Below, piece by piece: positions 26,501 to 38,500 of a DNA stretch of 64,000 bases. Origin of the DNA: Eublepharis macularius (lineage: Eukaryota > Chordata > Lepidosauria > Squamata > Eublepharidae); NCBI RefSeq assembly GCF_028583425.1, contig NC_072796.1, positions 86,914,464 to 86,978,463 of the forward strand. The letters are read 5' to 3'. Both the position numbers and the translations under genes were made by a program. A model generated the notes under the pieces. That model was given only the letters and a program-made list of their open reading frames with translations. It did no database searches and was not told the origin of the DNA. The first letter of the stretch is position 1. Each line of letters begins with the position of its first letter.

Positions 26501-29500
26501 GTTAGTTTCAGGTTGGGTAGCCGTGTTGGTCTGTAGTGGAAGAGCAAGATTAAAGTCTAGTAGCACCTTAGAGACCAACAAGTATCTGGTATCTAAAGAC
26601 TCCATTTCTGCTTATACTTTGACTCCATTTTTGCTTACACTTTTGCTTATACTCTAGAAATATTGTTGGTCTCTAATGTCCTATTGCACTCAAATCTTGC
26701 TCAAGGAAAAGGTTAGAGTCTAAAGATTCTCAGTGAAGTACATTAGGAGATAATTCTGTATGTATACATGCATAGCCTAACAGACACACAAAAGATGGAG
26801 CATTTTTGCCTTTTCTCCCATCTATACTGACAGTAGCGCCACCTCAATACAGCTGAATTACACATCAGATGGTCTACATATTGCTTCCACATAGACTGAC
26901 TTGGCATCGTGAGTGACTCCAAATGAGCCTGGATTTAGACTTGGTCTGCCAGGAGCAGAGCTCTAACCACACTCTCATAATGCATTATAAAGTGTTGGAA
27001 AATTTTCAGTAATTAAAGCTGTTACTGAGTATAAATCCTAGCAGTTGGTTATGTAGTACAAAAATACAATATCACTACAATATTGTCATCTACCTGTGAA
27101 CTCAGTTGGGTTTTAATCCAATTGAAATAGTAATTTAAGTCACTGCCTTCCATCAGTTCTCTTCCCCAAGCTGCCAGTTTAGCAATAATTCTGGCTGCCT
27201 GAAAGAAAATGCAGAAAACAAGAACTTCAGACTCACACAACCACAGACATTGAGATAAAGAATCCTGATAGACATAAAGTCAAGGTTTGGTTTTTCAGAT
27301 TTCTGAACCATAGGGTCTATGCATGAACCTGCATGGTCTAGGACAAAACCACGTGGCAAGCAGTCTCCAACTTCTCCCACTCAGTGTTCTGCACCGTCAG
27401 CAGAGAGGACAGAGAATTTTCTTGACACGTTCAACCATGACATGCTTTAAAGAATGCAACTAATAGTGAAATCCTACATAGAGTTACTCCAGTCTAAGCC
27501 CACTGAAATCAATAGGCTTAGGCAGGAGTTGCTCTGTTAAGGATTTCACTGTAAGTATCCTATCAGCCATGGCATCTCCTTTGCCAGTATAATCAAGAGT
27601 TGTTCACTTGTTTACATTATTTATAGTCTGCTCTCCTTAGAGAGACTCAAGACAGAGGGCATAAGAACTATTGTGTATTTCTGTTCCAAAGTTCTCAAAC
27701 ACCTCTCAACAACCTAAGTGCAACACTGTGAAAAAGAAGAGCAAAAGGGATAAGAATAAAAAAAGTGAAATGCTTTTACAGCTGGAAAGGGTCCAAATCA
27801 TACAGTCAGGTCCTTCAAGAGGCTGTTCAACCAAGGTTACTCAAAAATTAATTGTTGGTTTAAAGCCAATGACTGTAAAAGTCTGTAAAGGCTTAGTTTG
27901 GGAAAAAATTATCACTCTCTTTTTCTATTAAAACTATCAAATGAGAATATAATGGTTTAACTCCAAACATCTCAAGCCAGACCAAACAACACTTCCAGAA
28001 GGGACTCAGGCTTAGACTTTAATCATTCTTCAGAGGCAGAGTTATAAATGGTGGGAAGCCATTAAAAAGGCTTCTCTTTCCTCAGAAACTATGTCTGAGG
28101 CTGTGTTATCATATGATTCTTTTAATATAACCCTTAGTTATATTCTCAAGGACTGACAAAACAAGCTTCACAGTTTTGCAGCACTGGCAGACCAGAGACT
28201 TCCTGCACTGCTTTAAAGCTCCACACGTATGAATCTTTCAGTAGCATAACCTTGAATGCTAAAAAATCATACTTTATAACATGTTATGCACTTGTATAGG
28301 AAGTTTAGGCCAAGAATATGGGGGGGGGGAATGGCAACACGCAATAGGACATGAGGTCAGAAAGAGTATGGAAATTTCTGATGTCGAGGTTTACCTTTTT
28401 CTATTAGCCTTAGTTTAAGAGAGAATACTACCAAAATGCTTCACTACTGTACTAGCACTGCTCTCCAGTTAGATTAGCAAGAATATATGGTGGCATTAGT
28501 AATTGCTGCTGGTCTTATATATGGATTTTATGCCCTGACCCGGAGAGCCAGGTGAGCCTGATCTCGTCAGATCTCAGAAGCTAAGAAGGGTTGGCCTTGG
28601 TTAGTAACTGGATGGGAGACCTCCAACAAAGACCAAGTCTGCAGAGGCAGGCAATGGCAAACCACCTCTCTTGGCATGAAAACCCCACCACGGGTCGCCA
28701 AAAGTCAACTCTGACTTGAGTGCACTCTCCACCACCACATGGATTTTATACACATGTGGTGGTAGTGTACCAGAGCAATAAAATATTTGAAAGTGGTAAC
28801 TATAATGCTTTCAAAAGCAATTGAACATAATACAGAAAGTACATAAGACTTATTTTTGTTAAATTATATAACCACCATTCCAAAGAAGTTTTGTGTAATA
28901 AAATAGGGTTGCACTTACCTGTAACTGTTGTTCACTGAGGATCTTCTGTGCAGGCTCAGATAGGAACTGCACATACGCAGGCCAGCAATGGACGTTCTAA
29001 AGCTCCTAGAGATGCAAGATGCTTGCCTAGCCTTTTTGTGTGCTCCCCTGCCCCCGGGCACAGCTATAAAAGGCAGGGCGAGTAGCTCCCTCCCTCAGTT
29101 CTCTATGCAGAAGGAAGGTAAGAATAAGAGCTGACAGTGGGGAAGGAGGGAGGAATGTGTGCCTGGCACAGAAGACCACTCAATGAACAACAGTTACAAG
29201 TAAGTTCAACCCTGTTTTTATCATCATGTCTTGTGTGCATCCCACATGGGAGATTAGTGAGCTAATTTACCAAGGGGGAGGATGTGAAGGTCTTTAATGG
29301 AAAAGAGGCTTCATCAAGACCACCTTGCTAATAGCTGTGTCCCATCTGGAGTCCACGTCAATGGCATAACGTTTGATGAATGTAGATGGTGTTGACTAGG
29401 AGGCCACTTTGCACAAGTCAACTAGTGACAAATTTTCAGTTGACGAGGTGGACTGAGCCCTTGTGAAATGAGCCCTTATATGTAATGGGCATGGTTGCTT

Positions 29501-32500
29501 ACACTGGTCTTAATGAGCCACACTATCCATTTTGAAATATTCTGTGCAGAGACTTTCTGGCCCTTTCGCTCCCTTTAAATGACACAAAGAGATTAGAAAA
29601 GGGCTGTCCTGTCTATATAGAAACAGCAGGCATATTTAACATCTAGAGTGTGCAAAAATCTCTCTGTGTCGTCCTGACGTATTGGAAAGAAGACATGTCG
29701 GACAATACCCTAGTTCATGAGAAAATCAACTCAGCTCAATAGAACCAGTGTCATTCACAGAAGCCAGGCACTTGGTCTAGCCAGTGGGGGAACAACACAG
29801 AATGGAACCAAGCAGTACCCAGCCACAAGCATAAAGGATTCCTTTGCTTCAGTTGGACTACGTTGCCACAGTGTCCCTTGCTTCAGTTTGGTTTGGTGGA
29901 ATGGATGTGATTCTCTAACGTGATGTTGGTCTCCTTTGGTCCTGGGGGCATTCCATTCCCGTGCTTCAGTTTGGTTAGGCTGTCTCTGGAATGAGCTCAG
30001 TTTGCATTTGGGAGTGTGCCTTAGCCATGGCAGTCCTGCCCCAGTGTGTTCCTGCAGTGGAAGTCAGCTTTGACTTTTTCCCTATAGGAAACAATGAGGG
30101 GTTGGAGGCACCTTGGGGACTATAGAATTGGTCCTGAGGGTTCAATCTTCCTGAAACTGGGAGGTCCTTAGAGGACAGATAGGAGTAGGTCCCTTGAAAA
30201 CCTGGTGGAGTTTGCCTGGAAAATGCAACTCCTGGCCTTCCCAGTTAGCCCCCAGATATTTTCCCTATAGGGAATAATGGAGAGTGGGTGGGGAGACCTT
30301 CTTTAGGGACCCATAAGATTGGCTCCCGGGGTCCAATATTCAGGAAACTTGGGGTGGCCTTTAGAGGACAGTTAGGAGTAGGTTCCCTCGAAATTTGGTG
30401 AAGTTTGGTTGAAAAATGACACCCCCACACCCCCACCCCCACCCCCACCAGATAGCTCCCAGAGTGATTTTCTCATAGGAAAAAATGGCTGAATATTATC
30501 AATTTTTTTCTGAAAATTCAGTAAAAATTGAGAATACTATTTTTTTTTAATTAGGAATACTTGGCTTTTACCAAAGCATCCAAAATTCAGTATTTTAATC
30601 CAAATTCCAAACCGAACTGCACAACCCTAGTCTGAATGGATTTGGGTAGAGAGGTGTGATACCGAGGATCTAACTGTGATCTTACTGTCTTTTATCTTCC
30701 TCAATACATCATCTGTAGTAGATGAGAACATGTCTGAGCCTTCAAAGGAAAGGTCTTCTTCTCTTATCCTATGGTGAGGGGTAGTGCTGTGGTTCTAAGC
30801 CATGCTATAGCAGAGGCTATAACTCTGGAAGAGCAATCACCAACATGCCCAGCTGTGCTGATTTGTTGTTTCAAAAACCTTAGGGCTTCTCCCTATGTCT
30901 TAGCTAGCTTTTGTTTGTCATCAGGGATTAGATTTAAGTATGGCTCTATCTTTTCCCATAAGAACAATTGGTAGTGGACCATAATAGCCTCATAATTCCC
31001 AATCCGAAAGGTTACTGCTACAAAGGCATACTTTTTTACCTGGTATGTTGAGCTTACTCCCTTCTTTATTAATCGAGTCTATTGGACCATACTTTTCTGT
31101 ACACCTTTCTCTTGGAGGGACTCTGTAACAATGGAATTAGTTGATGGATTAATAGAAAGGAAACCTGACCCTTCTTGCTTGGTTTTATACATGTTATCCA
31201 GCTTTTTAGACAATGCTGGAGCCGAACCTGGTTTGGTCCGAGCATCTTTTGTCACAACAAGCATTTCCGGTATGATTGGAAACACTACAGGAAACACTGC
31301 CTCTGAGTGCAGCACCTTGAAGAACGGATCCGAGCAGGTTGGAGCAGAGCAGTTCACTTCAGTTTCCAAGGACCATCTGAACCAACTGTTGTATAGTCGA
31401 AGGTCTTCATCAGTAGAGTCCTCAGGAAGGAATTCTAGTGGGGATGGTTCCGATGCAACTGACATCGGAGTCATCATCCAACTGGGTGGAAGGGTTCAAC
31501 ACCAGTTCCAGTGGTGCATTATTTTCTGGAAGTGTATTGGGAACCAATAAAGATTTTGATTTTCGCTTTCGTTCCAAGTGGACAGGATATATGGATCTTC
31601 CTCGTGGAAGAAATAATGAGGAAATGGGTACATTCCCAGTGAACCTTCATACTCATAAGTATAATAATGATGGTAGTATGAACTATACAGTGAGTAATAG
31701 AACCGCTGGTGACTTCAGTAGTAAGCCAGTTCCAGTTGATGGTTATTGTCAGATGGACCGAAGAATCTCTACGGATCTTGGACGGACATATAAAAGATAG
31801 TGGTGGTGAGGAAACAGCTGTGGACAGTTCAATGAATTAAAGAATTTCCCCTTCAGAAAGAGATGGAACCATAGTGGGATGATGTCTCGGTGTCAGGGAA
31901 GGTGCTCTCAGAACCTTGGATGGACTCAGAGGATCTGAGATGGCTGAGTTAGACGATGATTTCTTCTCCTTGTGGCTGTTCAAAGTTGAAGGCTTGTCCA
32001 CATGTTTGGGCTTAGGGTCTGCCTTCTTAGAAGGCAGTTCTGACTGGCATCTAAGTGGAAGTAACACTGATGCATCAGGGACCGACTGGTCCTTAACAGT
32101 GGAACCAGGAACTGAAGAGGCAGGCGGAACCAAGGAGGCCTGTCCTGGATGCTGCGGTTCTTTATCTGCGGCAGTGTGATCAGAGTCAATGCAGCCCTTC
32201 AGGCCCAACTCCCAAAGAGCTGCTTTCAGCCGCAACACCCTTTCATGGCGAGCTTTGGGCATAAATTGTTTGTGGACTGCACACCACAAGGGGTTGTATC
32301 CTTCTCTTAGACAGAAGAAGCATTTGTCATGCCCATCCAACTGGGCCAACTTCATCCCACAACGGGAACACTTCTTGAAGAGGACCTTCAGTGCTATGGA
32401 ACCGAAGGTCCTGACTCGCACTCAACATGATGAATCCAAGAAGGAGAGAAAGAAGACGTACTTCTTCAGTGGTGGCAAAAGAAGAACTGAGGGAGGGAGC

Positions 32501-35500
32501 CACTCACCCTGCCTTTTATAGCTGCACCTGTGGAAAAAGTGCGTGAAAAGGCTAGACGAGCATCTCATGCCTCAATGAGCATTAGAACATCCATGGCTGG
32601 CCTGTGAATGTGCAGATCCCACTGGGGACTGCACAGAAGACACAACGATGAACACTGTATGCTGTAACAACTGCTACTTAACATTAGCCACACAGTGAAA
32701 GAGGAGTAAATACTAATGAGAAGAGCCTTCTTAGATAAGGTTAGAAATTTTTATTTACATGTAAAGCTTTTGACTCTTCAAAAAGGTGAGGGTATGGCTA
32801 AGATTGACTTGGTATAGCAGGAAGTTCTATTCCATGAAAGACTCAGCTTTTATTGCTTTTGTTAAATATAATAGTTCTGCATTGTATTATATTAATACTG
32901 AGCCTCCTCCAGCATGTGTGTATTTAAGTTTAGGAAGAGTATACGGACTTAAAGATTCTGATACAGATGCTTTTTTCTTTTCCATTTGTAGTTAACTTTC
33001 TCTTTGACTACTGTGTAAACAATTTGACTTGATGTGCTTTCTTATTTATATTCTGCCTGACTAACTGTGAATGCAATTACTTTGTTTTTCTTTGGAAAAG
33101 AAATTTGAAAAAAAAGAGTCTCCAGCCTCCTCTCACATTGACGGTGCTGATCAACTGAAAACTTACCATATGCACTGTGAAAAGATCTTGACGATTCAAC
33201 ATTGGCAGGAAGTAAGACCATGCAGTGTTCTTGCCTCGTTTTGCATAGTCAAAGAAAATACTAACACGTTGGTGATTTTCCTGTAAGAAGTATAAGACAA
33301 AGAAGTTTGTAGTTGTTGTTACTATACTATGTAGGACTGCCAAATACAGCAAAGGGCTTCACAACGATAAAGAAAATTGAGGAAAGCTGTATAAATAGAG
33401 GAATGCTTTCTGGATCTCATCAGTGAAGACAATATTCTTCTGTGCAATGGACTATGCTGCCAATTCATAGATAAACATGCTATTGAGTTACATTGATAGA
33501 AGAACTCAAATTAAATCAGAGATATGATTTGCCTGTTCTCCTCAGCATGGATTACTCCACTTCTGGAGTATTATGTCGCATCCTCACAGTTCAAGAAAAA
33601 GCGAGGAAAAAACCAAGTGGAGGGGGGAAAAGATCTGAGGTTTGGAGAAAATTACATATGATAAAAGACTAGAGGGGTTTGATTAACTTACTGGAAATTA
33701 TACCAGGCAAGACTCGATAAAGGTTAATCCATATCAAGCTGTCTTATGAAAGATAATGCTTGGCTCCCCTTGTCAGTGATATGCAGCACCAAAACAATGG
33801 GTAGAACCTCCAGCTGATGAGAGGCATGAATGACTGGGCAAATGGCATGGAGCATTAGAATACATGCGTGGGACGTACAGGTATATTCAACCATGCCCAT
33901 CCCATGACAGCACATGATACTTGCTGGGAAAGGTTACCACCTCCAATGCCCTAGTTGCAAGACTCCCAGAGGTATCTAACTGGATGCTAGCAAAACAGGA
34001 TGATGGATTAAATGGACCTTGGTGTGATTCAGAAAGCTGTTTCCCACGTCCTAATTCATGGTAGGATTCCTGCTCTGGGCAAGAGACCCAAGAACTCAAA
34101 TGAACCAAAATTTGCGTTGGTATTCTTGTCTAGAACAAACCCAAGATATTATGTAGTTATTTTGGTCTTAAGATTGGCCTTTAAGTGCTCTTATATCATC
34201 CCAGATTCTCCTGTTAATCACCATGATTTACGTCAAGAATTTAACAAGCACAATCCTAAGCATGTATACTCAGAAGTAGATGGTACTGAGTTCCATGGAC
34301 CTCAGTAAGTTTGCTTAGGACTGCAGCCAATGTTATTTATGTGAAGAAACATGACAATACATGTACCATGTAGCTTACATCATAAACCGGGCTGCTAAAT
34401 TCTGGACCAGGAAAAGTTTCTGAATAGTCTTTAAAGGCTGCCCCATATAAAGTATATTACAGTCATCAAAACTAAAGACGACAATAAGCATGGTACGATG
34501 GAAGGCAGGTCAAGGCAGTTGCTCTCATAAACTTGTACAACACTTTTAGAATTGGATTCCTGAGACAAATGGATACTTAGAAGATTATGGCTTAATTATT
34601 TGCATTCGACTATGATTACGTACTAGTGACCAAGCCCGTTAATTAAAAAAAAAAACGGGCTCTACAAACAGCTCCTGTGCTCCGCAGGGGGACGATTTTG
34701 GCCCATTTGGGGTTGAAATCAGGCCACTGTGGAGCACAGGATCACTGCCAGGGTGGCATGATGGACCCTGGACTGCTCCTGAGCTCCACAGTGGACTGAT
34801 TTCGGCCCCAAACATGCCAAAATCAGGCCATTGTGGAGCATAGAAGCACTCCAGGGCCTGATGAGCCACCCCAGCCTGCTCAGGGCCACCACCATACCGG
34901 GCCTTCCCGCTGGAAGGGCTGCGCTGGCCTAGTGGGCCTCACTGCTGCCTCAGCAGCTGCATCAGCGCAAACCTCTGGAGTCCCTGAGTAGGCTGCCGCA
35001 GCAATGGAGAAGGCCAGCGCAGTGGTGCAGCCCTCCCTGCTGCCACACCGGGCCTTCGCAGGCCTCCGGAAGCCCCGAGGCAGCGGGAAGGCAAACCATG
35101 TTGCTGCCGACTCAATTCTTATCCCTGCAGAGTGCGCCTGTATGGGGATAAACAGTGAGTCAGCAGCAACATGGTTTGCCTTTTATGTCTTAGGACTATA
35201 TTAAGACTATTATACTACTTTATATTACACATACTTAAGTTTAGTCTGTTCAGCAGGTTGTGACTTAAACATGTGAATAAATACACATCACTTTAAAAAA
35301 AATGAAAAAGGTTAACTAATTCATCTATTAACTATTCAAGCCACTCTCATTTGCAGCTGCCAGTTTAAACTTATTTCACCGAGCATACTGCTAGTACATT
35401 CTACAGATATTTTTGTACACAGTCCAATAGTAAAACGCAGATCTGCATACAACATACTGTGGAAGTAGAAACAAGCAGCTGTTGTCCAAAAAAGTTTATT

Positions 35501-38500
35501 CCACTGCTGCTATGCATCATTCAGAAACTTCAGAAGAGAAGGGAAAGAAGTTCCACACGAATCCCATTAAAATCAAATAAGGCTGCTTGCCAGGTAGCAT
35601 CAAGCCTTTTAAAACAATATTAAGCAGAGAGCAAGTGAAAAGCCACCTACGTCAAAGTAAGACACCCACATATCAAGAGTTAAATGTTAAAAAGGTTAAT
35701 TAACTTACCTGCAGCATATCATCAACCATAGTTAAGATGTACTGAACTGTCTGTTCCTTGGAAATATGAGTCATCAGGTTTATGAATGTTTTAGCACACT
35801 AGAAAAAACATTTCAAGAAATTAAAGTATTAGCAACTGTTTTCCTTCTCATTTTACCATATAATTTCAAAAATGCAGGTGGCATGGAAAACTCTTTTAAA
35901 AACCTCAGCTTGTTTGACTGCACTATGTATTTATTTACTGTGACTTATACCCCACTTTTCTATTGTAATACACCTGAGTAAGCTTACAAGCAAAATTATA
36001 TAAACACTTCAAAGCATTAAAAATGTATAATCTCTAAAATAAAAACACACAATCTAAAGCAACAAGAAAACAGCAACAATATGCATTTCAAAACAGTAGC
36101 AGTAGGAAACCCCAGTAGTTCAAAATTCATTCCAGGAATTAGAATTTATGCAGAAAGGGTAACTCTAGCCATACTTCAGAGTTTTTCATGGTCCGGTGAT
36201 AGCAGTGGAACACTGTCTCCCCCAGACCCCTGCTAGCTTCACATCCTGTTGTGAGTAGGTTTCTCAGCATGGAGCCATCATCTAAACTCAGGCCCTGGGA
36301 AGCTCATACAGAAAGATGTGATTCTTCAGTTATTGTGGACCCGTGTCATTCAAGTAATTACCTCAGTACAAGTATCGAATATATTGGGCATTTCCAAACA
36401 AGTGACTACTGCAGGCTCCATTAATTTGATTAGTTTTCCCAGTGGAATGTACACAGAGTAGTAATAATGGTTGCACAATTTATACATCAGTAGGAGGCGG
36501 GGGGGAGAGAAACAAAGAACATACTGTGTTGAATTCATGCCCTGCAGCCAAAAGATAACAGGTTTTACAGGACCAGATTCTGACTGGTGGAACAATGTGG
36601 ACATTTTGTGAATGACACCATTTATATCTATTTTGATTTATAAAGGGGAAGCAGCTAGGAGACAATTCCCAAGGCAGCAAAACTAAACATGCTGAATTCC
36701 CAGGTTGCTTCTTAAATAAACTAATGTGAGAAATAAAGTCAGGGTCATTCCTAGCTCAACCTACAGTAAGTGTATTTAACATATAAGTGAGCTAGCATGG
36801 CTGTTTCTCCTCTGCTTTTCACAAGACTGGTTTCTAACAATGGACAGCGTAGTAGGAAGAGACAAGACAGCACATATTTGTGCAACAGGTAAGTGGAAGG
36901 AGTTTGTGGAAGTAGATTTTTTCTACCTTCCCACTACAGCCCCTCCCCTCCTTGAGGGTTGAGCAAAATTACCCTCTTTACTTTGGCCCAAACAGAGCAA
37001 GTCTCAAAGACAAGCTTGCTTCATTCCTGCAATGGGGTGACAGACATACATGCATGATTGTTTTATTAACTATGATTATTTTTACAGGGTAGCTAAGAGT
37101 TTTGGGGAAATCACAGTTGACATTTGAACATACTGTGTTCAGAATATCTTTTTGTCATGTCTTGCCTCTCTTTCAATCACCTTGAAAATTTGTTCACAGA
37201 AAGCAGTCTTGCATAGTATGCACAGTGGCAGCAGTTAGCAAGGCAGTTGGGAACTGTTGATTATGCATGCTAGTTTGTTATATCTCAGATCATTACGGGT
37301 GTCTCTTTTAAAATCAGCTCAGTTAGGCTGCACAGGCTGTTCTTACTACCTGCACATCTTGCAGGAGTTGTCCTGCTCTCCCTTCTCCCTTGCTTCCTAA
37401 CCCTTTCATTTCCTTTCTTGTTTGTTTTATATATCCTGAAGATACATACCTCCATGGCTAAAAAGTTTTGGTCAATTTCATTTCATGGTTGTTGGGGGTT
37501 TTCCGGGCTGTATTGCCGTGGTCTTGGCATTGTAGTTCCTGACGTTTCGCCAGCAGTCAGGAACTACAATGCCAAGACCACGGCAATACAGCCCGGAAAA
37601 CCCCCAACAACCATCGTTCTCCGGCCGTGAAAGCCTTCGACAATACAATTTCATTTCAGCTTCCTCAGACAGGAGCTGCACAGCTTCAAACTAATATTCT
37701 AGCTATGCAATCCTGTTCAGTGATTCCAGTCTAAACCATTGAAATCGCTTAGGCTGGAGTAAGTCTGCATAAGATAGCACTTTAAGAATTCTGACCCAGT
37801 GAATCAAAGATGAAACTGAAGGAGGCTTTCTTAGCCACACTTGGTCAGTGTCAAGAACCAGGCTTGCTTCTTGGCCAAACATATGCTAAGGTAAGCCTGC
37901 CTGGCTAGGCCCAAACGAGAATCCTGTGTAACTTGGTAAAACTCAGTGAACAGCAGTTCCGACCAGAGAGGTACACCTGGACATGTCTGCAGAACACAGG
38001 TGCATGTGAGATCATGCAAGCACTAAGGCTGAGCAGCCACAGTTTTCTCTCCTGCATTCCATCTCACTATCAGAGCCCAAGCTGGGAATAACTGCCCTGA
38101 TATGTAATGTGACTCAGCTGCAGAGGGCCACATTAAGTAGTCTCGTAAGGTCCTGATAGATTCCTAGAGTCTGCCCATGTCTCTGGCAAATATGGGATAA
38201 AAATGAAGTTTTCAGTATGATTCTTTGTTTATGGACCAACAGACAGGTTGTTGGCCTTTGGCCACTGTGTTCTGTTTGGATCTTTGTTGGTAACTGTGGC
38301 TTACCCTTTGCAAGGCAACATCTTGTTTAGTGGGAACAGGATCCTGTCAGGTATGTTAGGTTTTTAGTTTAAGTAATCTATTGTTTCATTTAGCTGGTCT
38401 TGCACATTTTCTCTATATGTAATCTTCTAAACAACTCTTAATAAACATTTTTTTCTTTAATACTCTGTGCTGTTACTGGGTCTTGGGCTTCAATCTGATT

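Larger units (their letters stand above)
27199..33166 (-). other. ATP6V1H intron 5
   Basis: A 6.0-kb intron. It holds a palindromic repeat (27465-27554), a 5S-derived SINE (28532-28738) and the DIRS element (28906-32685) with another repeat nested in it. Positions 27560-28510 and 32690-33160 show nothing I can name. Confidence 0.7.
33281..35708 (-). other. ATP6V1H intron 4
   Basis: Positions 33290-34240 show nothing I can name. A faint copy of the palindromic repeat lies at 34250-34330 and LINE-like sequence at 34375-34560. A GC-rich block (34640-35190) ends in a hairpin. Positions 35190-35700 are AT-rich and unassigned. Confidence 0.6.

Noticed and set aside
28540-28625. 5S rRNA gene
   Set aside because: Only part of the 5S sequence is present, with core changes, fused to a SINE body and flanked by a target duplication.
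31131-32521. Plus-strand open frames of 87-139 codons in intron 5
   Set aside because: They lie antisense to the gag-like part of the DIRS fossil and have no domain of their own.
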